A stretch of DNA of 64,000 nt, from NCBI GenBank assembly GCA_045106195.1, contig JBGCEH010000058.1:1-64000 (forward strand). Reading direction: 5' to 3'. The stretch's first letter is position 1, and every line of letters begins with the position of its first letter. Shown in pieces: positions 16,566-26,458 of the stretch. The translations under genes were made by a program, and so were the position numbers. Source of the stretch: Granulosicoccus sp045106195 (GTDB taxonomy: Bacteria > Pseudomonadota > Gammaproteobacteria > Granulosicoccales > Granulosicoccaceae). The notes beneath the pieces were generated by a model. That model saw only the letters and a list, made by a program, of their open reading frames with translations, was not told the DNA's origin and ran no database searches.

Positions 16566-18986
16566 ATGTCGGACAGATTAACTAGTGAGTTATATAGCAC
16601 CGTGAGTGAGGACTTCTGGACTCAAAAACCATCTGAAGCACGCTCAATGAATTTTGATCCTCTCAGCTACTTCCGGACTATCCTGAAATACCGATGGCCA
16701 GTCATCCTGGTCACCACATTGGTCACGGCGCTGGCTGTTGCCTATGTGCTCAGCGCTCAACCGATGTACAAGTCCACACAATCACTGTTGCTGGAAACCA
16801 GCGAATCAAACATTGTTCCCATCGAAAACCTTGTCAAGGATGCTCCCGAGACTGAAGGGTACGTCCAGACACGCATCGAAATGCTGAGGTCACGAGAACA
16901 CGCCCGGCGGGTTATCGACAACCTGCAATTGCTCAGCGATCCAACATTCATCGAAAACCTGGCAAAGTATTCTCGGGTAGATCTGGATCACCTGAAAACT
17001 GTCGCGCAGGCGGCAGCGCTTGCAGACGAAGTCACCCAGTTGAGACAGGCATCCTCGGAGTCAATTGGCGGCGAAGCTACAAGCCCGGGGATTCTGCCCG
17101 CCTCCGAAACCGAAATCGAGTCTCTGGCGATCAGCTACCTCATCTCCAGGCTGTCAATCAGTCAAGTGCCGACGACCCGGCTGGTACGTGTCAGCTATCT
17201 GTCGACCGATCCACAACTCGCTGCAAGGATCGCCAACGAGGTCGGCGAACAGTACATTCAGGCCTATGTGGAATCGGTTGATACGATGGTTACATCAGTA
17301 TCAGACTGGCTGGACATCCGATTGAAAGAACTCAAGAGCGCTCTTGATGCTTCGGAAGCTGGTCTCCAGCGATTCAAGGAGGAAAACCAGCTGGTGGGTA
17401 TTCGCGGCAACATCGGTGATCTGACCGAACAGGAGTTGCTCCAGACGTCCAGTGAACTGGCTGATACAAAAATAGCGCTGTCTGATGCCATGCTTGTTGT
17501 GCAGGCCCTTGAAAATGCCCAAACGACCGAAGAGCTGATAGAGGTGCTACCGGACGCCCGTACCGATATCATGGTCCAGCAGACGCGAGTTGACATCAAC
17601 CGCCTGAACCGAGAAATCGACAGACAATTGCTCCGGTACGGCGAGCAGCACCCTACCATCGTGTCCTTGCGCTCGGAACTCAGCTCATTGCGTTCAGACC
17701 TGTCCCGGTCAGTACAGAGAATTGCAGACACCGCGAGAAGTGACTATGGCGTTTTACAACGTCGCGTGGAGTCAATCCAGTCAAAGCTGCTGAGCGACCG
17801 GCAGGCCGTACAGAACGTGGGGGCAAAATCGGTTGAGCTCGAAGGGCTGGAAAAGGAAGTAGAAGCCAACCGGGAAATCTATTTCCGCTTTCTGAGTCGC
17901 ATGATCGAATCCAAGTCCACTGAAGGTCTGGAATCAGTGAACGCAACGATTGCTGAGTACGCATTACCGGCACTCAGCCCTGTCTCTCCCAACAAGCCAT
18001 TGATCGTCGGCCTGGCCTTTATTGGCACTTTATTTCTGTCCATTCTGGCGGCACTGATCAGCAGCGGCCTGGACGACTCCGTCAAACATCCGGCAGAGTT
18101 GCAGAACAGTCTGGGCGAGCGCCTGATTGCCATCATTCCGCTGTTCCGCAAAAAAGAGCCTTTGGTTAAACGCATTAATCCGTTCACTGGCAAATCCGAT
18201 TATAACGATTCCCGCAGATTCTCCGAAGCCTTCACAACTGCCAGAACCAACCTAATACTCGATCATGATAAAAACAGGGGCAAGACATTCCTGCTGACAT
18301 CGTCCATTCCCGGCGAAGGCAAATCAATGTCAAGCATCGGCCTGGCCAGAGCCTTTGCCAGAATCGAACGCGTTCTGCTTATTGATGCGGATATTCGGCG
18401 CCCCTCAATAGGCGCTGCGTTGAAGTTCGAGAAGGACAGGCCAGGCCTAACCAGTTACCTTGCCTCTAAAAGCTCCCTGCCTGACTGCATTCATCATCAC
18501 CAGAGTGGAGGCTTCGACGTCCTTTGCAGTGGACCGGGCACCAGCCAGCCTCTTGAAATGCTGTCGTCGATTCAGTTCGAGGACATGCTGCACGATCTTG
18601 AAAAACTCTATGATCGCATCATCATCGATTGCGCACCTGTCGAGGCGGTCAGCGATGCCCTGGTCCTAAGCCGATTGGCAGACCAAGTCATCTACGTCGT
18701 CAAGTCTCACGACACATCCGTTCGGATCGTTAACAACGGATTGGAAAAGTTGCGCAGTGTCGATGCGCCTTTGGCCGGCGTTCTTCTCAGTCAGGTTGAT
18801 CTGGACAAGCTGGCAACCTATGGCGCCGACTTCGAATTCCACGGCTTGTATGACTACTACGGCTATTCACTGCCAGACGATGAAGATTCGTTGACACTGG
18901 GTCAGGACGAGTTACGCAAAAGCCAAAGCAGAAACCATAGAAAGACGCGTCCCAAAATCAGACGTCTATCGTCCACTGCAGCTTGA
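16566..18986 (+). CDS. Wzz / BY-kinase fusion (Wzc-like polysaccharide co-polymerase)
   Basis: Inner-membrane tyrosine autokinase that sets chain length in Wzy-dependent export. It has a Wzz domain with a first membrane helix (about residues 42-62 from ATG 16566), long periplasmic coiled coils (250-440), a second helix near 480-500 preceded by the Pro-rich SPVSPNKP, then a cytoplasmic kinase with Walker A SSIPGEGKS, Walker A' LLIDADIRRPS and Walker B IIIDCAPV. The C-terminal tail has a small tyrosine cluster, YDYYGY. Start: ATG 16566 has AGGA about ten bases upstream; ATG 16497, with AGGGAT very close, and ATG 16647 are alternatives. First gene of the plus arm. No cognate low-molecular-weight phosphatase gene is in the window. 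Confidence 0.93.
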   Translation: MSDRLTSELYSTVSEDFWTQKPSEARSMNFDPLSYFRTILKYRWPVILVTTLVTALAVAYVLSAQPMYKSTQSLLLETSESNIVPIENLVKDAPETEGYVQTRIEMLRSREHARRVIDNLQLLSDPTFIENLAKYSRVDLDHLKTVAQAAALADEVTQLRQASSESIGGEATSPGILPASETEIESLAISYLISRLSISQVPTTRLVRVSYLSTDPQLAARIANEVGEQYIQAYVESVDTMVTSVSDWLDIRLKELKSALDASEAGLQRFKEENQLVGIRGNIGDLTEQELLQTSSELADTKIALSDAMLVVQALENAQTTEELIEVLPDARTDIMVQQTRVDINRLNREIDRQLLRYGEQHPTIVSLRSELSSLRSDLSRSVQRIADTARSDYGVLQRRVESIQSKLLSDRQAVQNVGAKSVELEGLEKEVEANREIYFRFLSRMIESKSTEGLESVNATIAEYALPALSPVSPNKPLIVGLAFIGTLFLSILAALISSGLDDSVKHPAELQNSLGERLIAIIPLFRKKEPLVKRINPFTGKSDYNDSRRFSEAFTTARTNLILDHDKNRGKTFLLTSSIPGEGKSMSSIGLARAFARIERVLLIDADIRRPSIGAALKFEKDRPGLTSYLASKSSLPDCIHHHQSGGFDVLCSGPGTSQPLEMLSSIQFEDMLHDLEKLYDRIIIDCAPVEAVSDALVLSRLADQVIYVVKSHDTSVRIVNNGLEKLRSVDAPLAGVLLSQVDLDKLATYGADFEFHGLYDYYGYSLPDDEDSLTLGQDELRKSQSRNHRKTRPKIRRLSSTAA

Positions 18987-19023
18987 AACCGTCAGGTCCG
19001 GGCTGGTAGTTTGTGGCGTCAGG

Positions 19024-20877
19024 ATGCACATAAAAATTCATGAGATACTCGCAGGCAGTGCGTTGTTACTTGTCTGCCAGCTATTGCTTGTCGAGCAGGC
19101 CACCGGCAATGACGCAGCGACTGCAACGTCATACAAAGAACCGGCCATCGACGGTGCGGATGATGTCAGTCGTATCCTTGCGTTTTTCCCCGTGGACAAG
19201 CGTCAGGACACACCCACAAGCTGTCTGGCGGCATCTGCCGACACACAATTTCTAACACGCGAGTTTGCGCTGGAAGGTCGATGCAAACAACTCGACCAAA
19301 CGTCTGGACGCTGTGCGTATCAGGACTATCGCAAACTCGACCTGAGTGCGATTACAGGCTTTGATCAACGCGGGGTCTACTCCTACCAGGTGACATTTCC
19401 CGGCGATGAACATCTATGGGCCGCACTGTCTGTCAACAACAAACCCGGGAGTCGATTTTGTTGGGTTGGTGGTGCACATGTCGGGCAAAATCCACTGACC
19501 ATGACCTGGGGTGGCGAAACAGGAACAAAGCGGCGCAAAAACAACTTTATCCTGTCCGAATCGGGTCAGATACACGTGGAAGCCGCAAGAATCCACAATC
19601 TGCATGATCTGTTTCTGGCCTCCGACGCCAATGCCGGCTTCAGTATCAACAGCAGCTGGATTACCTGGAATCGCGATGATGTGTTTGAAGGCTATCTGCA
19701 TGAGCTGTCGTTCAGAAATACGCTGGTGGACGGTACGTACACCTTCATCAGTGATCCTGACGGCGATTGCGATGCCGCCAAAAAAGCCGCGGACCGCACG
19801 ATTGTCATAGAAAACTCCCTTATTCGCCTGCAACGCCAACCCGGGCCTTTCGCAAGGCATACCGGAAAATGGGACTGGGCCATCGAAGGTGGACACAACA
19901 CGCTGTGGAAACTCGATAGCTGTGATTGGGAAGAATGGCCAGCTTTCGTATTGAAGAACAATGTCTTCCTGATTGAAGGTCCGCGCACAACGTTCAAGAA
20001 CCTGAACACCACTGATTGCCGTCTGGCGCTGCCCGGTGACTGCGCAGATCCTGCGTTGAGAAATCTGAAGGAATGTCATAACAACCTGTTTTTATACACG
20101 GACTATTTTCATTGGCGCAAGGCCGGAAAAGAGCCAGGTCCTGCGCCACAACCGGGCAATCGATTCCACAACGCCAGAAATCCGGCGTATTTGCCCAATG
20201 GACTTGACTGCTATCAGAGGCTCACTGACGATCAGCAGGGAGCTGAGTCCGTTGATGTCGTTGCCATCTGGAAAGCACTGCGCCGACAATGGATTGACTG
20301 GCATACCGATGCCGATAGTGTGGACGTCCCGGTAATGAGCATACCCGGCGTAGATAAGCCGGTATTCCGGTCAGGCACCACGATCAGGCTTATAAATCGG
20401 CAATCCGGACAATGCTTATCGGCGAAAAACCGACATTCCATCCAGATGCAGGATTGCCGTGACAGCAGCCAACAATTTTTCACCGTGTCCGCATTTGGCG
20501 ATGGTAAACTTGAAGCTGCATTATTGTTATCAAATGACGATGCGGGATACTTGAGAAGCGAACCCACGTCGTCGTTGAAAAGCACAACGGACAGACGTCG
20601 TTCTGTTGTTGTTTTCGGGAACGGGCCGAGTGAAGGTAAGCCGATGTTCGAGGAAAGGTGGTACATCGCGCCTCTACCGGATACTCCAGATACACAAGGC
20701 TACTTTTATATCGAAACCGACGCGTTGCAAAGAACGTTCTTGCGACAAGAGGGCAAAAGCGTGGGTTTTCAGGCCTTGTTCGCTGGCGGAATCCGCACTG
20801 CGCTGCCACAAGGGCGGTTCAGAAGCGGCAATGATCACCATCTTCAGTGGAAGATTCAGATCGTCGGGAAATCGTGA
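19024..20877 (+). CDS. Secreted beta-helix-like protein with ricin-type C-terminus
   Basis: 617 residues with a signal peptide (residues 1-28). The central part (150-340) has the short repeating strands of a right-handed parallel beta-helix: stretches such as IHVEAARIHNLHDLFL, FSINSSWITWNRDD and IVIENSLIRL, with a WNRDDVFEGY turn that could hold catalytic acids. Residues 455-610 resemble a ricin-type beta-trefoil: IRLINRQSGQCLSA, a QDCR-type knot and a second LQW near the end. Eight or more cysteines suggest disulphides. Position between the Wzc-like and sugar-transferase genes suggests a lyase, hydrolase or epimerase acting on the polysaccharide; that is inference. Confidence 0.7.
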   Translation: MHIKIHEILAGSALLLVCQLLLVEQATGNDAATATSYKEPAIDGADDVSRILAFFPVDKRQDTPTSCLAASADTQFLTREFALEGRCKQLDQTSGRCAYQDYRKLDLSAITGFDQRGVYSYQVTFPGDEHLWAALSVNNKPGSRFCWVGGAHVGQNPLTMTWGGETGTKRRKNNFILSESGQIHVEAARIHNLHDLFLASDANAGFSINSSWITWNRDDVFEGYLHELSFRNTLVDGTYTFISDPDGDCDAAKKAADRTIVIENSLIRLQRQPGPFARHTGKWDWAIEGGHNTLWKLDSCDWEEWPAFVLKNNVFLIEGPRTTFKNLNTTDCRLALPGDCADPALRNLKECHNNLFLYTDYFHWRKAGKEPGPAPQPGNRFHNARNPAYLPNGLDCYQRLTDDQQGAESVDVVAIWKALRRQWIDWHTDADSVDVPVMSIPGVDKPVFRSGTTIRLINRQSGQCLSAKNRHSIQMQDCRDSSQQFFTVSAFGDGKLEAALLLSNDDAGYLRSEPTSSLKSTTDRRRSVVVFGNGPSEGKPMFEERWYIAPLPDTPDTQGYFYIETDALQRTFLRQEGKSVGFQALFAGGIRTALPQGRFRSGNDHHLQWKIQIVGKS

Positions 20878-21166
20878 TTCTGCACGGCCAAATTGCTCAA
20901 AATATGATCAATTGCAAATTTCACGTAGATTCGCAACGGCATAAAGTAACCACTGTTATCATCTCTGGAAAAATTGCCTATTTGTAGGAATCAGCCGCGG
21001 TACCATACAAAACAGGGCGTCGAACGGTAAATTTACATTTTTTCGAACACCTTAATTAAATATCCTTGGCAGCCTTAGTTCGCTACCAGGGCCGCCAGCT
21101 CTCGCTCGGCCAATTTCTGCAAAGCAATTTTCTTGCGGTAACAGGGAAGGACACACTAAATAAGCT

Positions 21167-22801
21167 ATGAACACTCCGGTAAAACAAGATCCACTCAAGC
21201 ACGGCGTTGCCCTGCTAGATGACAAGCAGTCGAAAAAACTGCGGGGACAACAGCACCTGAGACGAGCCTCCGACCAGATGACTCACGGCAACGACGCTCA
21301 GGTCCTCGATTTCTGGCCCAGACGCCAGTCCGGTGATGCTGAACCCTCAGCCAACGTCCGCGCCGTCAATCGCATCTGGCAACGATGGGCATTGATTATT
21401 GCTGACATTCTGGCGCTGAGCATGGCAACCATTGGTGCTGTTCTGGTCAGTGAGGGAGCCCGGACCATGCTGCAAATGCCAACCGCCCACTACGGACTTC
21501 CCGGCTCGCCGATGATTCAGATCGTCATGCTGCTACTGCCCGTCGTGGTATTGATCTGGTCGGGTTATGTCATGGGTCATTACACACGCCTGAAGCCACT
21601 GTGGAGTGAAACCAAGGATCTGGTCAAGATCATGGGGTACAGCATAGCGCTTGTTGCAGTGGTGCTTTTTCTTTCCAATGCTCACTTTTCTCGCATCTTC
21701 TTCATTGCCTACTGGTCGTTCATTCTGCTGCTGGTACCAACCTGCCGCTTCCTCGCAAAATCCACTCTCATTCGCGCAGGCAAGTTTTTTGTGCCGGTCG
21801 TGATTTTCGGCAATGGTTCAAACGCTGCTCGCAGTGCAAGAACGATCGAAAGCGATCGCATGCTCGGACTGAAGATTGTTGCCTTCATCGACCTGGCAAC
21901 CAATCTGCTGCAGACCAATACAGACAACGAACAAATCGCTGTCTCCAACCTTAGCCGTATCAACCGTCTGAAGCTGGACGAGCAGTTCGACCATCCGCAC
22001 TATGTCTTTGCACTGGAGTCTGCTGAAGATTTTGAAACCAACAGGCAACTGATCAACTCCATGATCAGCAGTTGTCGGTTTGTCACCGTGTCTGCGCCGG
22101 TCTACGGATTACCCCTTGACGGCGCGGAAGTGCTCAACGTCCAGCCTTGCGATTCGTTGCTGGTTCGTTTGCAGAACAAGCTTGTCAAGCCACACAACGT
22201 CATTGTCAAGCGAGTGGTTGACGTTGTCGGTTCAAGCATTGCACTACTGCTTTTCTCACCGATCATGCTTGCTTTGCTGGTATTCATCAAGCGCGACGGA
22301 GGGCCGGTTTTCTATGGACAGGAACGCATTGGACGTCATGGGAAAACCTTCAAGTGCTGGAAGTTTCGGTCCATGGTTCACAAAGCCGATACCGTGTTGG
22401 AAGAATATCTCGAAAAGCACCCTGAATTAAGACAGGCATGGAAGGAAGATCACAAGCTTAAAAACGATCCGCGTGTAACCTTTCTCGGCAAGTACATACG
22501 CAAAGGAAGTATCGACGAACTACCTCAACTATGGAACGTTCTCAGAGGCGACATGAGCCTTGTAGGCCCACGCCCCATCGTCAAGGCAGAACGTATCCGT
22601 TATGGAGAACTCTTCGACTACTACCTGAGCGTGCGTCCCGGCATAACGGGCCTTTGGCAAATAAGTGGTCGAAACGATACGACCTATAAAGAGCGGGTAG
22701 ATCTTGATGTCTGGTATTCACGAAATTGGAGTCTGTGGCTGGATATCGTCATCACGCTGCGCACAATACCTGCGGTTCTGTTCAGGTCCGGTGCCTACTA
22801 G
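21167..22801 (+). CDS. Undecaprenyl-phosphate sugar phosphotransferase (WbaP/PssY type)
   Basis: 544-residue initiating enzyme that moves a sugar-1-phosphate from a nucleotide sugar onto undecaprenyl phosphate. The N-terminal half has four membrane helices (about 65-185), then a Rossmann-like domain (205-330, starting VVIFGNGSNAARSA). A re-entrant helix near 355-375 leads into the catalytic bacterial sugar transferase domain: KRDGGPVFYGQERIG, CWKFRSM, a GDMSLVGPRP motif near 462 and RPGITGLWQISGR near 488. The C-terminal Tyr ending is complete. The sugar (Glc, Gal or other) cannot be assigned. It begins the lipid-linked repeat unit and is followed 24 bp later by the polymerase gene. Confidence 0.94.
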   Translation: MNTPVKQDPLKHGVALLDDKQSKKLRGQQHLRRASDQMTHGNDAQVLDFWPRRQSGDAEPSANVRAVNRIWQRWALIIADILALSMATIGAVLVSEGARTMLQMPTAHYGLPGSPMIQIVMLLLPVVVLIWSGYVMGHYTRLKPLWSETKDLVKIMGYSIALVAVVLFLSNAHFSRIFFIAYWSFILLLVPTCRFLAKSTLIRAGKFFVPVVIFGNGSNAARSARTIESDRMLGLKIVAFIDLATNLLQTNTDNEQIAVSNLSRINRLKLDEQFDHPHYVFALESAEDFETNRQLINSMISSCRFVTVSAPVYGLPLDGAEVLNVQPCDSLLVRLQNKLVKPHNVIVKRVVDVVGSSIALLLFSPIMLALLVFIKRDGGPVFYGQERIGRHGKTFKCWKFRSMVHKADTVLEEYLEKHPELRQAWKEDHKLKNDPRVTFLGKYIRKGSIDELPQLWNVLRGDMSLVGPRPIVKAERIRYGELFDYYLSVRPGITGLWQISGRNDTTYKERVDLDVWYSRNWSLWLDIVITLRTIPAVLFRSGAY

Positions 22802-22825
22802 CCGCCAACGTCGGTACAGCTGACA

Positions 22826-24154
22826 ATGATTGACAGATCGACAGCCAGCTCGTTCCAGCGCAGCGCTCATTGGGTGCTCCTGATAGTCTTCAATCTGTTT
22901 ATCCTGGTGAGCTGGATGCCACGCATTACCACCATCGGTGGTACCGATATTGGTGTCAGTGCTGTACTGCTGGCGATGATGGTACCGCTGTTGCTGGTGC
23001 TGCCCAATCAGACTCAGCTGGACGAGCAAGCCAGGCATCTTGGAATAGCGATTTTTGCCTGCCTGAGCCTTGTCATTTTCTGGGGCTACCTTGGCATGTA
23101 CCGGCTAGACAATCCCATGCGTGCCGGCCGTCTGTTGCTCTCGCTGGGTCAGGGCATCATTATTGTTCTGGTGGTGACCCGTCTGCTCTCCCCCAGAGCC
23201 ATTCAGTTTTCGCTCGCTATTTGCACGCTTATGCTTACGTTTGTGGGAATACTCAGCCTTTACGGATATCTGGGCGGCCAACCTGTGACCCTCACTTATC
23301 TGCAAAGAGACCGATCGTCAGGCCTGTTCAAGAACCCCAACCAGTACGGCATGATTGCATCCATGGCTGTACCTTTTGCAGCTGCCTGTTTTTTTCAGTA
23401 CAAAAGACGATGGCTTGCAGTGTTCTTATTGCTAGCCGCCTGGGTGGCGTTGCTGATGGCTGCCTCGAAAACCAATATGGTTATCGCCCTTCTCACCATG
23501 ATGATGACGTTGACCTTTGGCTTGCTGAGTGCCAAACGGGGGGTGTTCCTGCTGGCGGTGTTTCCGGCTATTGCCGGTTTTATCTATTTCGGCGGCATGC
23601 CCATTCTCGAATTTTTCAACCCCAGAGCTGCGGGTATCATTCAGGACATGATAAGCGGCGGCAGCGGTGAATCCAATACAGTAGACCAGCGAATGGAGTT
23701 GTGGAGCTACTCGGTCCACGTCATGCAGACATCACCCTGGTTTGGTGAAGGAACAGGCGTTCCCATTGACGTCATTACCCAGACCCACTCACACAGTCAC
23801 AATGTCTTTCTCGATCTGGGACGCACTGTCGGCATTCCCGGGCTCTTGGGTAGCCTTCTGTTCATGATCCTGATCACCTGGCTGGCCTTCCGCACCCTGG
23901 CAAAAGTAGCAGCCATTTCCCAGCAACACGGCGAATTCATGCACGGCAGAGCGGTGGTCATCGGCGCGGCATTTTCAGCGATTAGCTATATGCTGAGTAA
24001 TCAGATGAGTGATTCACTGGGACCTTCCACCTCGGTCTTTCTCTGGCTATGTCTGGGTTTGCTGTTAAAACGCCACGAGATTCTTTTCCGTTGGCCAATG
24101 TCACACTTACAGCGTTCCAATTCTGCTATCCGCCAGAAAATCGTTAGAGCCTGA
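22826..24154 (+). CDS. O-antigen polymerase / ligase family (Wzy or WaaL) membrane protein
   Basis: 442 residues with about eleven hydrophobic segments and the large periplasmic loop typical of PF04932: SGLFKNPNQYGMIASMAVPF near 158 and the loop with THSHSHNVFLDLGRTVG near 312, whose histidine and arginine are the conserved functional residues. In a locus with a WbaP-like initiator and a Wzz co-polymerase, the polymerase (Wzy) role is more likely than lipid A core ligase. It sits 24 bp after the sugar transferase gene and 40 bp before the glycosyltransferase gene. Confidence 0.87.
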   Translation: MIDRSTASSFQRSAHWVLLIVFNLFILVSWMPRITTIGGTDIGVSAVLLAMMVPLLLVLPNQTQLDEQARHLGIAIFACLSLVIFWGYLGMYRLDNPMRAGRLLLSLGQGIIIVLVVTRLLSPRAIQFSLAICTLMLTFVGILSLYGYLGGQPVTLTYLQRDRSSGLFKNPNQYGMIASMAVPFAAACFFQYKRRWLAVFLLLAAWVALLMAASKTNMVIALLTMMMTLTFGLLSAKRGVFLLAVFPAIAGFIYFGGMPILEFFNPRAAGIIQDMISGGSGESNTVDQRMELWSYSVHVMQTSPWFGEGTGVPIDVITQTHSHSHNVFLDLGRTVGIPGLLGSLLFMILITWLAFRTLAKVAAISQQHGEFMHGRAVVIGAAFSAISYMLSNQMSDSLGPSTSVFLWLCLGLLLKRHEILFRWPMSHLQRSNSAIRQKIVRA

Positions 24155-24194
24155 CTAATTTTTTGTTGACTCACTCCCGTGTCCCGACCACTAA

Positions 24195-25457
24195 ATGAAT
24201 TCATCCACCAAGCAGACCACAGCGCCGCCCCCCAAAGTGCGTGAAGACACAACGGTCGAGGGCGATAACCCGTCTGGCGCCTCATCCCCACCAAGGCGGA
24301 TCGTGCATGTCCTGACGCGACTACTGCGAGCTGGCGCAGAAGAGAACACGCTGGCTACCTGTGACTATCAGATCGCCTGCGGTCACGAGGTGTACATTGT
24401 GCATGGCAAGGATTACGACGCAGAGTACGTAAAGACCCTCAACCCCCTTCTTCAACGTATTCAGGTTCCCGAGATGGTTCACCCCATCGCTCCCTGGCAT
24501 GACTGGAAAGGACTTCAGGCATTAAAAAAGCTGTACGCGAAGATTCAACCGGACGTGGTTCATACACACCAGAGCAAGGCAGGCATTCTCGGGCGTCTGG
24601 CCGCGTTGAAGGCCAACTGCACCATAATTCATACCGTACACATCGCACACTGGTTGAGTGTAGGGAGACTCAAGCAGCGCTTGTTTGTGGCGATCGAAAG
24701 CTATTGCAGCAAACGCACGCATGAACTGATCAGTGTCAGTGACGGTGTTCGGGATGCCTGTCTGGCGCAAGGTATTGGCCAGGCAGACCAACACCATGTC
24801 ATTCACTCTGGCATGAACGTCAACAAATTCAAGCAAGTCGATACAGCGCCCAAGTGGCAGGACTATATAGAAAATTGGCACAGCAATGAAAAACCCTTTG
24901 TCATCCTTATGATGGCGGCATTCGAACCGCGTAAACGTCAGGAGGCGTTTCTGCGTTCGATGGCCCCTGTGCTGCTGCGACAGCCCGCCATGTGCGTCGT
25001 GTTTTGCGGTGAGGGTGCGCGTCTGCAATCCTGTCAGGATCTTGCTCGTGAACTGCAGATAGAACAACAGGTGCGCTTTGCGGGCTACATCGTAAGTCCC
25101 GAACACTATGTGGCGCTTGCCGACGTGTGCGTACTATCATCCGAGCGGGAAGGTCTGCCTCGCGTGGTCATACAGTATGTTGCAGGCCGACGTCCCGTCG
25201 TCGTCAATCATCTCACAGGAATCGAAATCATCATCCAGGATGGTGAAAACGGCACTATCGTGACAGGCGATGATATCGACGCCAATGCCGCCGAGATAGA
25301 GCGGCTATACCTTAACCCACACATTCGGGAATCAATGAGTCGGGCTGCCACATCCATTGATGTCTCAAGCTGGGATGTAGGTCGAATGGGGGAACAGATT
25401 CAAGCGGTCTATGATCGCGCAATGTCGCGTGTAATCACAGACAGACAGTCCGGGTGA
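24195..25457 (+). CDS. Glycosyltransferase family 4 (GT-B)
   Basis: 420 residues, cytoplasmic, with two Rossmann-like halves. The N-terminal half has RIVHVLTRLLRAGAEENTL near residue 38 and VVHTHQSKAGILGRLAA near 120. The C-terminal half has MMAAFEPRKRQEAFLRSM near 238, FAGYI near 292, and the nucleotide-sugar-binding element SSEREGLPRVVIQYVAGRRPVV near 314, in which the usual E-x7-E is EGLPRVVIQ, so the second acid is replaced. The donor sugar is unknown. It is the only glycosyltransferase gene of the locus in this window, so other transferases must lie elsewhere or the repeat unit is very small. Confidence 0.9.
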   Translation: MNSSTKQTTAPPPKVREDTTVEGDNPSGASSPPRRIVHVLTRLLRAGAEENTLATCDYQIACGHEVYIVHGKDYDAEYVKTLNPLLQRIQVPEMVHPIAPWHDWKGLQALKKLYAKIQPDVVHTHQSKAGILGRLAALKANCTIIHTVHIAHWLSVGRLKQRLFVAIESYCSKRTHELISVSDGVRDACLAQGIGQADQHHVIHSGMNVNKFKQVDTAPKWQDYIENWHSNEKPFVILMMAAFEPRKRQEAFLRSMAPVLLRQPAMCVVFCGEGARLQSCQDLARELQIEQQVRFAGYIVSPEHYVALADVCVLSSEREGLPRVVIQYVAGRRPVVVNHLTGIEIIIQDGENGTIVTGDDIDANAAEIERLYLNPHIRESMSRAATSIDVSSWDVGRMGEQIQAVYDRAMSRVITDRQSG

Positions 25458-25759
25458 ATGTGTGGGTGTTGAGACCTCGTTACCAATAGCCGACACTCTA
25501 CGGATCAAATTACCGCTTTAGGCTAGATTCATTATTTGTTTTGCAGGGTAGACTAGCGCTGAACGACCGACTTTATCGTATGTTGTCTCAAGGTTCGTCT
25601 TAATCTGTAAACTGAATAATATTAACGCTTCTGTAGAGATCTTGTATGCAGTAGCAAACTCACCGGCGATTTGTATCAAGCATTTAACAACACAAGGCGC
25701 CGTTGACCGACTTGACCCTCAATTCATCAATCGAAGAAATAGTCATTGGATGCTAATCG
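25458..25759. other. Intergenic region, 302 bp
   Basis: AT-richer gap between the GT4 gene and the P-loop gene. I see no coding frame with a ribosome binding site, no strong hairpin and no clear promoter pair. It probably holds the end of the polysaccharide transcript and a weak promoter for the next gene. Confidence 0.4.
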
Positions 25760-26458
25760 ATGAATATTGAACTGGTGGGAATTCCGGGAGTGGGGAAATC
25801 CTATCTTTGCCGTTCCGTCGAGGAGAAAATCCTCGAGCAGAAGGCGCACCCTGAAAGTGGCTCATTGCCACTTACCACGCCGTGGCTGGCATCTCCGCAC
25901 TCCAGCAGGTTATCGGGCACGCTCAGAAAGGTGGCGCGAGCCTCGGCGTTCGCCAGCCTGCATCCAGCCATTGTGTCCAGACTGTTCAAAGTCGTGTTTG
26001 GTAACGGGCAGGGTTTTCAGAAAAACCGCTGCACAAAATACTTGAATCTTCTGGCAGAAATGCAGCACCTGCATGATACCAACGCACCCACATCGCTTTT
26101 GACTGAACAAGGTGTACTGCAAGGTGTCTGGTCATTGCAAATGCTTACCCACGAAACAACGTACGACCAGATAATGCGTCTTATCATCCCCTGGCTACCC
26201 GATGCCATCGTCGTCGTTGTCGCAGAGAGCTCACAACACGAAAAGCAGCTGGTGTTCAGAGAACTGGGACAAAGCACCTTCGATCGCCTGCAAGGAGAAA
26301 AACTCTACAACGCGATTGAACAGGGCGAATTGAATCTGGCAAGGATCCTGGAACTTTGGACCGAATTGCGGCCTGATGGAAAACGGCTGGACTTTGACAA
26401 TGAGCCCGATAACGATGCCCGGGAACTATTCAGCTGGCTAAGCTCACAACTGAGTTAG
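25760..26458 (+). CDS. P-loop NTPase, putative small-molecule kinase
   Basis: 232 residues beginning almost directly with the Walker A motif GIPGVGKSY (residues 8-16), as in small kinases of the adenylylsulfate/shikimate/thymidylate type. A hydrophobic strand ending in TEQGVLQGVW (about 117-126) is the likely acidic switch, and DAIVVVVAESSQ (155-166) is a further core strand. A DRLQGEKLY helix and a C-terminal helix complete the fold. No specific family is recognised. It is the second kinase-like protein bordering this polysaccharide locus. It stands about 300 bp after the GT4 gene, so it may have its own promoter. Confidence 0.65.
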   Translation: MNIELVGIPGVGKSYLCRSVEEKILEQKAHPESGSLPLTTPWLASPHSSRLSGTLRKVARASAFASLHPAIVSRLFKVVFGNGQGFQKNRCTKYLNLLAEMQHLHDTNAPTSLLTEQGVLQGVWSLQMLTHETTYDQIMRLIIPWLPDAIVVVVAESSQHEKQLVFRELGQSTFDRLQGEKLYNAIEQGELNLARILELWTELRPDGKRLDFDNEPDNDARELFSWLSSQLS

